Numbered from the stretch's first letter, positions 23,870 to 33,855 are shown. The stretch: 64,000 nucleotides of DNA from an uncultured Nocardioides sp. (GCF_947488515.1 NZ_CANKZF010000001.1:1426001-1490000); one strand, 5' to 3'. Numbers and translations: made by a program. The notes: generated by a model from the letters alone, not told the origin.

Positions 23870-25024
23870 ATGATGACACCTACCGACAATCCAGTTCGTC
23901 TGGTCGCAGTCGATGCGCCGGACCAGCCGGACGTCACCCCCGCTCTCGAGGAGCTGTACCGCGGGTTCGAGCACGAGATGCTCGTGCCGCTCTGGACCGA
24001 GATAGGCGACCTCATGCCGGCGCACCCCCGGTCGCAGGCGGTGCCCCACGTGTGGCGCTGGGAGGCCCTGCGCCAGCTGGCCGCCGAGGCCGGGGCCATC
24101 GTGCCGGTGGGCCGTGGCGGCGAGCGTCGCGCGATCGCGCTCGCGAACCCCGGTCTGGCCGGGAGGCCCTTCGCCACTCCCACCCTGTGGGCCGCCATCC
24201 AGTACCTCATGCCGGGCGAGGACGCACCCGAGCACCGCCACACCCAGCACGCGTTCCGGTTCGTGGTGGAGGGCGAGGGCGTGTGGACCGTCGTGGGCAG
24301 GGACCCGGTGCCGATGCGGCGCGGCGACTTCCTTCCGCAGGCGGGGTGGAACTGGCACGCGCACCACAACGCGACCGACCACCCGATGGCGTGGATCGAC
24401 GGCCTCGACATCCCGTTCCAGTACGCGACGGACGCGCAGTCCTTCGAGTTCGGTCGCGAGAAGATCTCACCGGCCGAGCGCGTCACGCCCGAACGTTCTC
24501 GATCGGAACGGCTGTGGGGGCACCCGGGCCTGCGTCCCCTCTCGGCCGCTGCTCCCACTCCTGGCTCGCCGCTGCTGGCGTACAAGTGGGAGCACACCGA
24601 CCGAGCCCTGACCGACCAGCTCGACATCGAGTCCGAAGGACACGGAGGCACCGTGGAGCCGGGGCACGCCGCCGTGCGTTTCACGAACCCAGAGTCGGGT
24701 GGCGACGTGCTGCCCACGATCCGAGCCGAGATGCACCGCATCGCTCGGGGCGCGGAGACCGCCTCCACGCGGGAGACTGGTTCGTCGGTGTTCCAGGTCT
24801 TCGACGGGTCCGGCACCGTCACCGTCGGCGACTCCAGCTGGACCGTCACCCGCGGGGACATCTTCGTGGTCCCGTCGTGGGTGGGCTTCTCTGCCCGCTC
24901 CGAGGCCGGATCCACCGACTCCGACTCGGGCGCCCTGGACCTCTTCCGGTTCTCCGACGCCCCCATCTTCGACGCCTTGGGCCTGCATCGTTCCCAGGCC
25001 CAGGTCGGAGGTGGTCGGGCATGA
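23870..25024 (+). CDS. Gentisate 1,2-dioxygenase
   Basis: 384 residues from ATG 23870 (a second ATG follows at 23873). It is a bicupin: the first barrel has GEDAPEHRHTQHAFRFVVEG with the iron-ligand His residues, then NWHAHHNATDHPMAWIDGLD; the second barrel holds VFQVFDGSGTVTVGDSSWTV. It opens gentisate between C1 and C2 to maleylpyruvate using Fe(II) and O2. It overlaps the next gene by ATGA. Upstream IclR operators and the downstream hydrolase and hydroxylase define the 3-hydroxybenzoate pathway. Confidence 0.92.
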   Translation: MMTPTDNPVRLVAVDAPDQPDVTPALEELYRGFEHEMLVPLWTEIGDLMPAHPRSQAVPHVWRWEALRQLAAEAGAIVPVGRGGERRAIALANPGLAGRPFATPTLWAAIQYLMPGEDAPEHRHTQHAFRFVVEGEGVWTVVGRDPVPMRRGDFLPQAGWNWHAHHNATDHPMAWIDGLDIPFQYATDAQSFEFGREKISPAERVTPERSRSERLWGHPGLRPLSAAAPTPGSPLLAYKWEHTDRALTDQLDIESEGHGGTVEPGHAAVRFTNPESGGDVLPTIRAEMHRIARGAETASTRETGSSVFQVFDGSGTVTVGDSSWTVTRGDIFVVPSWVGFSARSEAGSTDSDSGALDLFRFSDAPIFDALGLHRSQAQVGGGRA

Positions 25025-25863
25025 AGCTCGCAACCATCAGGACCGACGACGGCGCCACCCGTGCCGTCCGGCTCTCCGACGGCGGCGACGAGCTGATCGA
25101 CGTGGGCGCCACCGACGTGGGTCAGCTGTTGTCGGGCGCGGACTGGCGCCGCGTCGCCGAGTCGGCGAGTGGCGCGTCCTACCCGGTCGCCGACGCCGAC
25201 TTCGCACCCGTCGTGCCCGGTCCGTCGAAAGTCATCTGCGTGGGGCACAACTACCGCAACCACATCGCCGAGATGGGCCGCGAGCTTCCGGACCACCCGA
25301 CGCTGTTCGCCAAGTTCGCCGACACGCTCACCGGCGCCTTCGACGACCTCGAGAAGCCGGCGGAGACCGACGCCCTGGACTGGGAGGCCGAGCTCGTCGT
25401 GGTCATCGGGAAGCACACGCGCAGGGCCTCCAGCGAGACGGCTGCCAACGCGATCGCGGGATTCACCGTCATGAACGACGTCTCCGTGCGCGACTGGCAG
25501 TTCCGGACGGTCGAGTGGACGCAGGGCAAGATCTGGGACTCCTCGACCCCCGTCGGCCCCTACATGACCACGCCCGACGAGCTCCCCGGTGGCCGCACGC
25601 CGTCACTGCGGGTGACGACGACGGTCGACGGCCAGGTGATGCAGGACGACAACACCGGCACGTTGCTCTTCGACCCCGTCGAGCTCGTCCGCTACGTGTC
25701 GACCATCGTGAGACTTCGTCCGGGCGACCTCATCGCCACCGGGACCCCGGCAGGAGTCGGGCACGCCCGCTCGCCGCGGACCTACCTCAACGGCGGTGAG
25801 CTCGTGGTGACCGAGATCGAGGGTCTCGGGGCGTGCGCGAACAAGGTCGTGAGGACCTCGTGA
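25021..25863 (+). CDS. Fumarylacetoacetate hydrolase family protein, probable fumarylpyruvate hydrolase
   Basis: 280 residues. FAH-family signature: VICVGHNYRNHIAEMGRELP, metal ligands in LDWEAELVVVIG (ExE) and GFTVMNDVSVRDWQ, and the lid region GKIWDSSTPVGPYM. It cleaves fumarylpyruvate to fumarate and pyruvate, the final step after the mycothiol-dependent isomerase. It is translationally coupled to both neighbours (ATGA and GTGA overlaps). Confidence 0.9.
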   Translation: MKLATIRTDDGATRAVRLSDGGDELIDVGATDVGQLLSGADWRRVAESASGASYPVADADFAPVVPGPSKVICVGHNYRNHIAEMGRELPDHPTLFAKFADTLTGAFDDLEKPAETDALDWEAELVVVIGKHTRRASSETAANAIAGFTVMNDVSVRDWQFRTVEWTQGKIWDSSTPVGPYMTTPDELPGGRTPSLRVTTTVDGQVMQDDNTGTLLFDPVELVRYVSTIVRLRPGDLIATGTPAGVGHARSPRTYLNGGELVVTEIEGLGACANKVVRTS

Positions 25864-27155
25864 GGCCGCCGCTGCCCGGCACACCTGAGGGCGCTTCGGT
25901 GGACCCGGACGTCCTCGTCGTCGGCGGAGGCATCGGCGGACTGAGCGCAGCGTTCGCCCTGGCTCGATCGGGATCGACCGTTCGAGTCCTCGAGAGGGCC
26001 ACGGAGTTCGGCGAAGTGGGTGCGGGGATCCAGCTGGCACCGAACTGCACCAGGATCCTCGACGACTACGGTCTGCTCGACAAGGCAGTGGCCCTCGGCG
26101 TCGTCCCGGAACAGATGGTCATGCGGGACGCCGTGGACGGCACAGAGCTCACGAGGCTCGATCTCCGCGACGTGGAGAGCCGCTACGGCTTCCCGTACCT
26201 GGTCATCCACCGCAGCGACCTCCATCGGTTGTTCGTGGACGCCTGTCGCGATGCGGGGGTCGAGCTCCTGACGGGCCAGTGCGCTGAGCAGTACGCCACG
26301 GGTGCCGACGCCGCGACAGTGACGGTCACCGGCGGGGAGGTGCACCGGGCGCGCCTCGTGCTCGCCGCGGACGGACTCCGCTCGGTCGCCCGCAAGCGCT
26401 TCGTCGACGACGAGCCCGTGTCGTCCTCGTACGTCGCCTATCGGGGCACCGTGCCCGTGGCGGAGCAGGAGCGACCGATCGATCTGGACGAGATCGTCGT
26501 GCACGTCGGTCCGCGCTGCCACTTCGTCCACTACGGGCTGAGGGGTGGCCAGCTCGTCAACCAGGTCGCCGTCTTCGAGTCGCCCAAGGCGCGTGCCGGC
26601 GTCGCCGACTGGGGAACTCCCGACGAGCTCGACAGTGCCTTCGAGCAGACGTGCGACGACGTGCGTGCCCGCGTCCCGAGCATGTGGCGCGACGTGTGGT
26701 GGCGCATGTTCGACCGCAACCCGCTCGCCACCTGGGTCGACCAGCGGATCGCCCTGCTGGGCGACGCGGCGCACGCTCCGCTGCAGTACATGGCCCAGGG
26801 CGCCATCATGGCGATCGAGGACGGCTGGGTCCTGGCCCATCACGTGTCGAGGCACAGGCACCCGGACGGAGACGTCGACTGGGACGCCGCACTGGCTGAC
26901 TACCAGGCCGTCCGCCCCGAGCACTGCCGCCGTGTCGTCACCACTGCCCGATCCTGGGGAGAGCTGTGGCACCTCGACGGGGTCGAGCGGGAGCAGCGGA
27001 ACGCACTGCTGCGCAGTCGCGAGGTCCACGACTACTCGTTCATCGACTGGATCTACGGGCCGACGGCGCTGTTCCCGCACGAGGAGCCTGCGATGTTCGA
27101 GCCGATCCCGCTCGCGTCTGCTGTGGCCGAGGGGACCGCCGCCACCCAGGCGTGA
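25860..27155 (+). CDS. FAD-dependent 3-hydroxybenzoate 6-hydroxylase
   Basis: 431 residues from GTG 25860, overlapping the previous stop. FAD motif DVLVVGGGIGGLSAAFALAR, the DG fingerprint LAADGLRSVARKRF, and GD motif IALLGDAAHAPLQYMAQGA, then IEDGWVLAHH. These place it among single-component class A flavoprotein hydroxylases of the 3HB6H/salicylate hydroxylase group. The gentisate operon context favours 3-hydroxybenzoate to gentisate over salicylate hydroxylation. Confidence 0.9.
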   Translation: MRPPLPGTPEGASVDPDVLVVGGGIGGLSAAFALARSGSTVRVLERATEFGEVGAGIQLAPNCTRILDDYGLLDKAVALGVVPEQMVMRDAVDGTELTRLDLRDVESRYGFPYLVIHRSDLHRLFVDACRDAGVELLTGQCAEQYATGADAATVTVTGGEVHRARLVLAADGLRSVARKRFVDDEPVSSSYVAYRGTVPVAEQERPIDLDEIVVHVGPRCHFVHYGLRGGQLVNQVAVFESPKARAGVADWGTPDELDSAFEQTCDDVRARVPSMWRDVWWRMFDRNPLATWVDQRIALLGDAAHAPLQYMAQGAIMAIEDGWVLAHHVSRHRHPDGDVDWDAALADYQAVRPEHCRRVVTTARSWGELWHLDGVEREQRNALLRSREVHDYSFIDWIYGPTALFPHEEPAMFEPIPLASAVAEGTAATQA

Positions 27156-27298
27156 TTGCGGCGGTCAGCAGACCTTGCCCTGCCTCCCCCCGCCGACCCC
27201 CACCGACATGACGTACGGCAGCGTGAGGACGTCGCCGTCGTGCTCGTCGAGCGGGTTGACGGGGGGAGATGCGGCCGCGCAGCAGCCGCGCCGGTGGG

Positions 27299-27622
27299 TC
27301 AGGGCCGTGCACCGGCCGCCGGGTCCACGATCAGCTCGCGTATGTCGAGCGGAGCGCGGAGCATCGAGTCGAGCTCGGGGAAGACCGCGACCAAGCCCGG
27401 GTTGAGGCCATGCGCCTCGGCTGCCGCCTGGTCGACGTACACCTCGTATATCACGATCGTGTCGGGATCCTGCACTGACACGTGCAGCGTCCACTGCAGC
27501 GTCCCCGGCTCGTCATCGACATGGTGGCGTACGACTTCGAGTGCCGCGCGAAGGTCTTCGGTGCGCTCCGGCTTCGCCTGCAGGACCACGACCTGCGCGA
27601 GCGCCCGCGTGTCGGTGCTCAT
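27299..27622 (-). CDS. Antibiotic biosynthesis monooxygenase (ABM) domain protein
   Basis: 107 residues. A single ferredoxin-like ABM domain: AQVVVLQAKPERTEDLRAAL, then EPGTLQWTLHVSVQDPDTIV and IYEVYVDQAAAEAHG. Members include cofactor-free quinol monooxygenases (YgiN type) and small stress proteins. It overlaps the SDR stop by ATGA, so the pair is co-expressed. Confidence 0.82.
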   Translation of the reverse strand: MSTDTRALAQVVVLQAKPERTEDLRAALEVVRHHVDDEPGTLQWTLHVSVQDPDTIVIYEVYVDQAAAEAHGLNPGLVAVFPELDSMLRAPLDIRELIVDPAAGARP

Positions 27623-28374
27623 GCCGTGAACCCGCCGTCGACCGCGTGGACCGATCCGGTGATGAAGGACGCCTCGTCCGAGAGCAGGAACACCACGAGG
27701 GACGCGACGTCCTCCGGCGTCCCGTGCCGTCCGAGCGGCACCGTGTTGACGAAGGACTGGTCGGTGCCGGCGAAGAGCTGATCGGCGAGGGTGAACGTCA
27801 TCGCCCCGGCGATGGGACCCGGTGTCACGGCGTTGACCCGGACCCCTCGCGGGCCCTGCTCCAGGGCAACGCCCTTCGTGAGCCCGATGATGGCGTGCTT
27901 CGAGGCGACGTAGGCACTGATCCCCGTCCCGCCGACCACCCCCAACGAGCTCGACGAGTTGACGATCGAGCCACCGGCGCTCATGGTCGGGACCACGTGC
28001 TTCAGGCCCAGGTACGTGCCCTTGACGTTGACGGCGATGACCCGGTCGAAGTCCCTGTCCGGAAAGTCCTGCACGTCCGCGACCGGCACCTGGATGCCAG
28101 CGTTGTTGAAGAAGCCGTCGACCTGGCCCCACAGCTCGACCGCACGCTTCGCGTAGGCAGCGACGGCGTCTGCGTCGGTCACGTCGGCGTCGAACGCCTC
28201 GATCGTCCCAGCCCCGCCACTGAGCTCCTCGGACAGGTCCTTCAGCCGCCGCGCATCCAGGTCCACGGCCAGCACGTGGGCCCCGTCCTGCACGAGCCGC
28301 CGAGTGGTTGCAGCGCCGATGTCTCCGCCGGCGCCGGTCACGATGATGTGCTTGCCTGTGATGTCCACGGTCAT
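27619..28374 (-). CDS. Short-chain dehydrogenase/reductase
   Basis: 251 residues from ATG 28374. Classical SDR: cofactor TGAGGDIGAATTRRL, NNAG as FFNNAGIQVP, catalytic SSSSLGVVGGTGISAYVASK (Ser, Tyr, Lys) and VNAVTPGPIAGAMT. The acidic residue after beta-2 (AVDLDAR) favours NAD. It precedes the ABM gene in an operon, is divergent from a DsbA-like gene, and has a palindromic region between. Substrate unknown; dehydrogenation of a cyclic or aromatic-derived alcohol is plausible. Confidence 0.87.
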   Translation of the reverse strand: MTVDITGKHIIVTGAGGDIGAATTRRLVQDGAHVLAVDLDARRLKDLSEELSGGAGTIEAFDADVTDADAVAAYAKRAVELWGQVDGFFNNAGIQVPVADVQDFPDRDFDRVIAVNVKGTYLGLKHVVPTMSAGGSIVNSSSSLGVVGGTGISAYVASKHAIIGLTKGVALEQGPRGVRVNAVTPGPIAGAMTFTLADQLFAGTDQSFVNTVPLGRHGTPEDVASLVVFLLSDEASFITGSVHAVDGGFTA

Positions 28375-28440
28375 TCCTTTGTCGTTGTTGTCGTTTCTCG
28401 GTGTGGCCGCCGCTGCGGTGGTGCGAGCAGCTGCAGTCCA

Positions 28441-28474
28441 TTTCATGGAACATAGGTGGATGATGAAATGTTCC
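28441..28474. promoter_or_regulatory. Palindromic operator region between the SDR and DsbA-like genes
   Basis: GGAACAT at 28447-28453 is mirrored by ATGTTCC at 28468-28474, and TTTCAT at 28441-28446 by ATGAAA at 28463-28468. The elements read TTTCATGGAACAT and, on the other strand, GGAACATTTCATC. A regulator controlling both divergent genes likely binds here; the TetR at 29174 is a candidate. Confidence 0.5.
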
Positions 28475-28480
28475 CTCACC

Positions 28481-29172
28481 ATGACCCCTCTCGAGATCGA
28501 CATCTGGACCGACCTCTCCTGCCCGTGGTGCTTCATCAGCACGCGCCGGCTCGCAACAGCAGCTGCGACGTTCGCGCAGGCCCATCCCGGCCTCCCGCCG
28601 CTGCAGGTGACCTACCGCAGCTTCCAGGTGGCGCCGGACCTTCCAGACTCCTACGCCGGCACCGTGGCGGAGTCCTGGTCGAGCACGAGGGACGTTCGCC
28701 CGAACACGTTGCGCCGATCCTGTCGCGCGTGACCGAGGCAGGGCGCGAGGTCGGCCTGGCCTACGACTTCGATGCGGTCCAGCAGGCCAACACCCGTCGG
28801 GCCCACGAGCTCGTGCACGCCGCGCGACCGCTCGGGCTGGCGTCACCGATGCTCGAGCGGCTCTACCGGGCCCACTTCCTGGAGGGGCAGCACCTGGGCC
28901 GGGTCGACACGCTCGTGGCCCTGGCCGAGGAGGTCGGTCTCGACCCCGCGGAGGTCCGCCGCGCTCTCGCAGACGGCCGCCACACTGCTCAGGTGCAGGC
29001 CGACGTCGCCCGCGCACGACAGCTCGGCATCCGCGGCGTGCCGTTCTTCGTCATCGACGACACCTTCGGGATGTCGGGCGCCCCGTCGGTCGACGCCATC
29101 GTCGGTGTGCTGGAGCGCGCCGTCGAGCGACGAGGCACGGCCATCGTCGCGCCTGGGCGCCCCGTCGCCTGA
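28481..29172 (+). pseudogene. DsbA/FrnE-family oxidoreductase, frameshifted
   Basis: The N-terminal part in one frame (MTPLEIDIWTDLSCPWCF, thioredoxin-type CPWC) runs to a stop at 28732. The C-terminal part continues in another frame with VTEAGREVGLAYDFDAVQQA, then GIRGVPFFVIDDTFGMSGAP (the cis-Pro loop) to 29172. Normal family members are one chain of about 230 residues. The change lies near 28670-28690, where loss of one base in the GCGGAGTCCTGG region would explain it. FrnE-type proteins act as disulfide isomerases or in polyketide biosynthesis. Sequencing error cannot be excluded. Confidence 0.78.
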
Positions 29173-29182
29173 GCTAGGCGAC
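29164..29182. terminator. Short bidirectional hairpin between convergent genes
   Basis: GTCGCCT, loop GAGCT, AGGCGAC, a 7-bp stem across the 1-bp gap between the DsbA-like and tetR stops. Confidence 0.45.
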
Positions 29183-29800
29183 AGGGGCGGTCCCGGCCTC
29201 GGCCGGTGCCGCCCTTGCTGCCACCAGCAGTGACTGCATCGCCTGCACCGCCTCGACGCCGTCGAGACCGTGCGACCGGGCCATGAGACGCCACGCCCTG
29301 AAGTCGACGACGTAGGCGGCACGCCGCCGCAGGCTCGGCGCACCCTCGACACCCAGACAGATGCTGTCGACGACCTCGGCCACGAGATCGTCGTACGGCT
29401 TCAGGGTCACGCGAACCTCGTCGGAGACCTCGGCGTCGCGCAGCACCTGGCTCAACATCATCTCGGTGTCGGCGTAGAACGCATAGACCACGGTCAGCGC
29501 GACCCGGACCTTGTCGTCCCACGCCTCGACTTCGCTCCACTGCTCGACCCGAGGACGCTCGTGCTGGGCCCAGTAGTGCGCAGAGCATGCCGCCAACAGG
29601 TCCTGCTCGTCGGGGAAGTGCCGGTAGACGGTCTGCCGCTGGACTCCCGCGGCGGCCGCGATGCCGGCGATCGTCGTACGCACGGGACCGACCGTCTCGT
29701 GCAGCCGAACCGCTGCCTCGGTGATCCGGGCTCGGGTGCCCTCGATCGAGTCTGCGCGCCCCCGCATGACGTACGGTCGCGTCGGGACCTGCTTCTTCAT
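29174..29800 (-). CDS. TetR family transcriptional regulator
   Basis: 208 residues from ATG 29800, preceded by AGGGGTG. HTH: RARITEAAVRLHETVGPVRT with TTIAGIAAAAGVQRQTVYRH. It is a paralogue of the TetR at 537. It lies downstream of the hydroxyquinol operon in the same direction and convergent with the DsbA-like gene. In Corynebacterium a TetR (RolR) represses resorcinol genes, so this is a candidate repressor of the operon at 29979-33732, or of the SDR divergon. A GTGCG-AA-CGCAC palindrome at 29822-29833, just upstream of its start, could be its own operator. Confidence 0.85.
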   Translation of the reverse strand: MKKQVPTRPYVMRGRADSIEGTRARITEAAVRLHETVGPVRTTIAGIAAAAGVQRQTVYRHFPDEQDLLAACSAHYWAQHERPRVEQWSEVEAWDDKVRVALTVVYAFYADTEMMLSQVLRDAEVSDEVRVTLKPYDDLVAEVVDSICLGVEGAPSLRRRAAYVVDFRAWRLMARSHGLDGVEAVQAMQSLLVAARAAPAEAGTAPVA

Positions 29801-29978
29801 CCGCACCCCTGTCGTCACTGCGTGCGAACGCACTCTAACTACAATTCGCCGGACGATCATGTGTGGTCATATGAAGGCACCGCGACGACTGCATCGTCGC
29901 TCGCACCGATGGGGCCCGCAGCGCTCATGGCGACCTCGGACCCCATCGGTCGACCCCCCGGCAACAGGGGGACGAGTC

Positions 29979-30881
29979 CTACGTTCCAGCCGGCGCCAGC
30001 ACGATGTCGAACCGCACCCGTGACCAGGTCGCGCCACCGATGTCACGACCATCTGGCGTGGGCGTGCCGGGAGCCTGCTCGACGAAGTCCTTGACCAGCG
30101 AGTCCTTCACACCGAAGACGCTGTCGTGCGCCAGGGTCTCGTCGCCGCGCACGAAGATGTGCGTCACCAGGGTCCGGCACTGCGGCGCCTCGACCATGAA
30201 GTGCAGGTGGGACGCGCGCATCGGCGACCGCCCCGTTGCGGCCAGCATCGCGCCGACCGGTCCGTCGTGCGGGATGGGGTAGGGCGTGGGCGTCACGGCC
30301 CAGAAGCGGAAGCCGCCGTCGTCGTCGCTGAACAGGTGACCCCGCCCTGCCACGCGATCATCGGTGTACTGCACGTCGTAGAAGCCGTCCTCGTCCGCTT
30401 CCCACACCTCGATGCGGGCTCCGGGGACCGGCCGTCCCTCGATGTCGACGATCGTGCCCTCGACCCAGCACGGCTGACCGGCCGCCAGCCCGGCGACGTC
30501 ACCGCCGAGCTCGACGTGGGGTGCATCGTCGACGAAGAACGGCCCGAACACGGTCGCCTCAGTGGCGTTGCCGTGGACCTCATTGTTGATCGCGATGACC
30601 TGCATCGATGCACCGAGGGTGTCCGACAAGAGGATGAACTCCTGGCGGCGGTCGTCGGTGATGTGCCCGACCGCTGTCAGGAACTCGATGGCCTTCAGCC
30701 ACTCCGTCTCGGTCAAGCGGACGTCGCGCACGAAGGCGTGCAGGTGCTCGACAATACCCTGCATGACTTCGCGCAGACGCGGATCAGGGGTGCCGTCGAA
30801 TGACGCCCTCACCAGGCGGACGAGGTCGTCCTCGCGGATGCGCTGCTCATCGGACGTGCTGAGCGTGGAGGTGGAGGTCAT
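29979..30881 (-). CDS. Hydroxyquinol 1,2-dioxygenase (intradiol)
   Basis: 300 residues. An N-terminal helical dimerisation domain ([20 protein letters not shown]) is followed by the intradiol catalytic domain: [50 protein letters not shown] and [11 protein letters not shown] with the Tyr/His ferric ligands. It cleaves hydroxyquinol to maleylacetate. Catechol dioxygenases are the close alternative, but the adjacent maleylacetate reductase decides for hydroxyquinol. It overlaps the reductase by ATGA. Confidence 0.88.
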   Translation of the reverse strand: MTSTSTLSTSDEQRIREDDLVRLVRASFDGTPDPRLREVMQGIVEHLHAFVRDVRLTETEWLKAIEFLTAVGHITDDRRQEFILLSDTLGASMQVIAINNEVHGNATEATVFGPFFVDDAPHVELGGDVAGLAAGQPCWVEGTIVDIEGRPVPGARIEVWEADEDGFYDVQYTDDRVAGRGHLFSDDDGGFRFWAVTPTPYPIPHDGPVGAMLAATGRSPMRASHLHFMVEAPQCRTLVTHIFVRGDETLAHDSVFGVKDSLVKDFVEQAPGTPTPDGRDIGGATWSRVRFDIVLAPAGT

Positions 30882-31933
30882 CGGGGATCAGCTCCTTCCC
30901 ATGCTGCACGCAGCACGGTGGTGATGGCCACGGTCGTGGCGGGTGTGGGATTGTCCGGAGGCGCGATGTCGGTGACGGCCTCCGCTGCCGCCGCGATTCC
31001 CGATTCCTGCATGCCGAGGTCACGGAGGGCGACAGGGGCGTCGATGCGGGCGCGGAGGACGGCAAGTCCGGCAGTCGCGCTCGTGCTGCCCATCGCAGTG
31101 GCGATCCGATCGGCGGCGGCGGGCGCGTTGGGGGCGTTGAATGCCAGGACATGGGGCAGCACGACCGCATGGGTCTGGGCGTGCGGGAGATCGAACATGC
31201 CACCCAGGACGTGGCAGATCTTGTGGTGCAGGCCCGATCCCGCCGAGGCGAACGACACGGCCGACAGGTAGGCGCCGTGAAGGAGCTGCTCACGGCCCTC
31301 CAGGTTCGACGGATCGTCGACGATCTGGCGAAGCCCCTGGCTGACTGCCCGGATGCCCTCCCCCGCGAGCGCCGCGTTGATGGGATCGGCGCGCGGCGCC
31401 CAGAGCGAGTCGATGCAGTGTGCGAGCGCGTTCAGCCCCGAGGCGACGCTCATGGGAACGGGCAGCGACAGGGTCAGGGATGCGTCGTAGACGACGGTTC
31501 GCGGCAGCACCCGGAGGTCCACGCCGGTGGTCTTGTGCGCCGCCTCGGTGAGCCCCCACATGTGCGTGGCCTCGGAGCCGGCGTACGTCGTCGGCACGGC
31601 CACGATCGGCAGGCCCGTGGCGAGTGCCACGGCCTTCGCGAGTCCCGTCGTGGACCCGCCGCCGATGCTGATCAGCAGGTCGGCATCGCGCGCCGCGGCG
31701 GCCGCGCACGCCCGGTCGGCGACATCGACCGGAACGTGCATGACGACCTCGTCGTGGACACCCACGACCGGTAGGCCCGCGGTCACGCGGTCGGCGATCT
31801 CACGCTCCTCGGCGCCGGACAGGACCAGCACCCGTGAGGCGCCGAGCCGCCCTACCTCGGCGGCCAGGTTCTGCTGGGCCTCGCCTGAGCCGAAGCGGAC
31901 CCGCTGTCCGAGGGTCTCGTGGTCGAAGCGCAT
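30878..31933 (-). CDS. Maleylacetate reductase
   Basis: 351 residues from ATG 31933, two bases after the hydroxylase stop. An iron-alcohol-dehydrogenase-like fold: nucleotide motif [40 protein letters not shown], and the metal-site region [15 protein letters not shown] and [20 protein letters not shown]. It reduces maleylacetate to 3-oxoadipate with NAD(P)H, feeding the TCA cycle through the oxoadipate route. Confidence 0.9.
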   Translation of the reverse strand: MRFDHETLGQRVRFGSGEAQQNLAAEVGRLGASRVLVLSGAEEREIADRVTAGLPVVGVHDEVVMHVPVDVADRACAAAAARDADLLISIGGGSTTGLAKAVALATGLPIVAVPTTYAGSEATHMWGLTEAAHKTTGVDLRVLPRTVVYDASLTLSLPVPMSVASGLNALAHCIDSLWAPRADPINAALAGEGIRAVSQGLRQIVDDPSNLEGREQLLHGAYLSAVSFASAGSGLHHKICHVLGGMFDLPHAQTHAVVLPHVLAFNAPNAPAAADRIATAMGSTSATAGLAVLRARIDAPVALRDLGMQESGIAAAAEAVTDIAPPDNPTPATTVAITTVLRAAWEGADPR

Positions 31934-31935
31934 CG

Positions 31936-33732
31936 TCACACCGTCCGCGACAACACCGAGGTGAGAGCCTGGCGCAGCTCCGCCTCCGGGTCGGCCGGCA
32001 GCTCGTGCGACCGCCAGCAGACGTGCTTGTCGGGTCGCACCAGGAGGGCGCCGCTCTCCCCCACTTGGCGCAGCCGCAACCAGTCGAAGTACAGATCGGT
32101 GACCTCGCGACCAGGCCCGATCACGACGGAAGCCACCGGCACCCCCAGCTCGTGCGCGATCTTGTCGACCGCCGACTCCCATGCCGAGCCGGCGACGCCG
32201 GTGATCAGCGTGAACCGGTCGTAGGGGGCCAGGTCCATCATCGCGAGCTTGCGCCGGTGGTCGCCCACCCAGGCGTGGGGCAGGTGGGCCCCGGGCACGG
32301 TGGACATCTGGTGGAAGAGGTCGGGATCACGCCCCGGCTCGGGCAGGCTCGCTCCGTCGGACACGATCGCCGACGACGTGTAGAACTGCCCCAGCTCCAC
32401 CCCGTGAGCGTTGAACTCGTAGTTCTTGATCTCCATGGCCTTGGCCAGCGCGGCCCGCTTGGCCTCACCGGCGGGAGTGTCCGCCTTGCGCTCCTCGATC
32501 CGCGCGACCATCTCCTCCTCGGTCTCGACGTCGGTCACACCGAGCGCGACGAACAGGTCGGCGAACTCGCGGGCTGACCGGTTGGCGCGCTTCACGATGC
32601 GCTCGGCCACGGGGGCCCGCTCGGTCGAGTAGGTCTCGAGCAGCTCGGGACCGGCATGGCCCTTGAGCACCGCGGCGATCTTCCAGGCGAGGTTGTAGGA
32701 GTCCTGGACCGAGGTGTTGGAGCCGAGGCCGTTGCTCGGGGGGTGGCGGTGGATGGCGTCGCCGGCGCAGAACACGCGACCCTGCTGCAGGTGGGTCGCG
32801 TACACCTCGTTGTTGCCCCACAGGGACGTGCCGGTGATCTCGACGTCGAGGTCCAGCATGCCGAGCAGGTTGCGGACGATCTGGATCGCGGCGGCCTCGT
32901 CGACGACGGGCGGCGGCTGGGCGATGTCGAATCCCCAGACGATGAGCCACTCGTTCCACGGCCGCACCATGCGAACGAGTCCCGCACCGATGCCGCCGAC
33001 GTTCGACCCGGGCTGGATGACCCAGTACAGCACCGAGGGACGGTGGCCGACGTACTCGGCGATGTCGGCCTTGAACGTGATGTTCATCGAACCGGCGATG
33101 TCCATCGATCCCACCAGCGGCAGGTCGATGTCGCTAGCGACCTTGGAGCGTGCCCCGTCGGCACCGATCAGGTACCTCGCCCGGATCGTGTAGTGGTGGC
33201 CGGTGAGCCGGTCGAGGACGGACACGCTGACGCCGTCGTCGTCCTGGACGTGCGAGAGGTACTCGGTCGAGAACTGAGCCTGGGTGCCGCGCATCGTCGC
33301 GTTCTTCACGAGGATCGGCTCGAGGTAGGTCTGCGGAATGTCGACCGTGAGGCACGGCGACGCGAGCTGGTAGTCGGCCTCACGGTCCGCGCCGGTCCCC
33401 CACGTGCGGATCCGGCCGATCTCCTCCCCTGCGATCGAGGTGCAGAAGACGGTGTCGCCGACGAGGCGGTGCTCTGTCGCGTCGGCCAGCACCTGGTCGT
33501 CGATGCCGACGTCGCGGAACACCTCCATGGCTCGCTGGTTGGTGATGTGCGCCCGCGGGGTGTTCGCGGTCCAGCGGTACTTCGTGATCATGATGTTCGC
33601 GACGCCGAGGGTCGAGAGCAGGAGCGCCGCCGAGGCGCCTGCCGGGCCCGACCCGACGACCAGCACGTCGGTCTCCACCACCGCTGTGTCCGGCAGGTCG
33701 GTCACGTGCTGTCCGTCGTCGAAGACCGGCAT
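31936..33732 (-). CDS. FAD-dependent phenol-type hydroxylase, probable resorcinol hydroxylase
   Basis: 598 residues from ATG 33732, behind GAAGGGTG. FAD motif DVLVVGSGPAGASAALLL, DG motif LIGADGARSKVASDI, GD motif FCAGDAIHRHPPSNGLGSNT, then a C-terminal thioredoxin-like domain as in PheA/TfdB phenol hydroxylases. In an operon hydroxylase-maleylacetate reductase-hydroxyquinol dioxygenase (the Corynebacterium rolHMD order) it should hydroxylate resorcinol to hydroxyquinol. Chlorophenol or 4-hydroxy-substituted phenol substrates remain possible. Confidence 0.82.
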   Translation of the reverse strand: MPVFDDGQHVTDLPDTAVVETDVLVVGSGPAGASAALLLSTLGVANIMITKYRWTANTPRAHITNQRAMEVFRDVGIDDQVLADATEHRLVGDTVFCTSIAGEEIGRIRTWGTGADREADYQLASPCLTVDIPQTYLEPILVKNATMRGTQAQFSTEYLSHVQDDDGVSVSVLDRLTGHHYTIRARYLIGADGARSKVASDIDLPLVGSMDIAGSMNITFKADIAEYVGHRPSVLYWVIQPGSNVGGIGAGLVRMVRPWNEWLIVWGFDIAQPPPVVDEAAAIQIVRNLLGMLDLDVEITGTSLWGNNEVYATHLQQGRVFCAGDAIHRHPPSNGLGSNTSVQDSYNLAWKIAAVLKGHAGPELLETYSTERAPVAERIVKRANRSAREFADLFVALGVTDVETEEEMVARIEERKADTPAGEAKRAALAKAMEIKNYEFNAHGVELGQFYTSSAIVSDGASLPEPGRDPDLFHQMSTVPGAHLPHAWVGDHRRKLAMMDLAPYDRFTLITGVAGSAWESAVDKIAHELGVPVASVVIGPGREVTDLYFDWLRLRQVGESGALLVRPDKHVCWRSHELPADPEAELRQALTSVLSRTV

Positions 33733-33827
33733 CGGGGTCACCCTTCGTTCGCGCCCACCCAGATCGCGGGCCGTCAGGGTCCAACGTGCACGCCGCTCGA
33801 CGTGAGCGCCATCACACCGGCCGTCGC

Positions 33828-33842
33828 TGGTCCGATCGACCA
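33828..33842. promoter_or_regulatory. Short inverted repeat upstream of the hydroxyquinol operon
   Basis: TGGTC-CGATC-GACCA, 96 bp upstream of the hydroxylase start and just before the AraC gene end. A possible operator. Confidence 0.35.
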
Positions 33843-33855
33843 ACCGATGGCGGTT

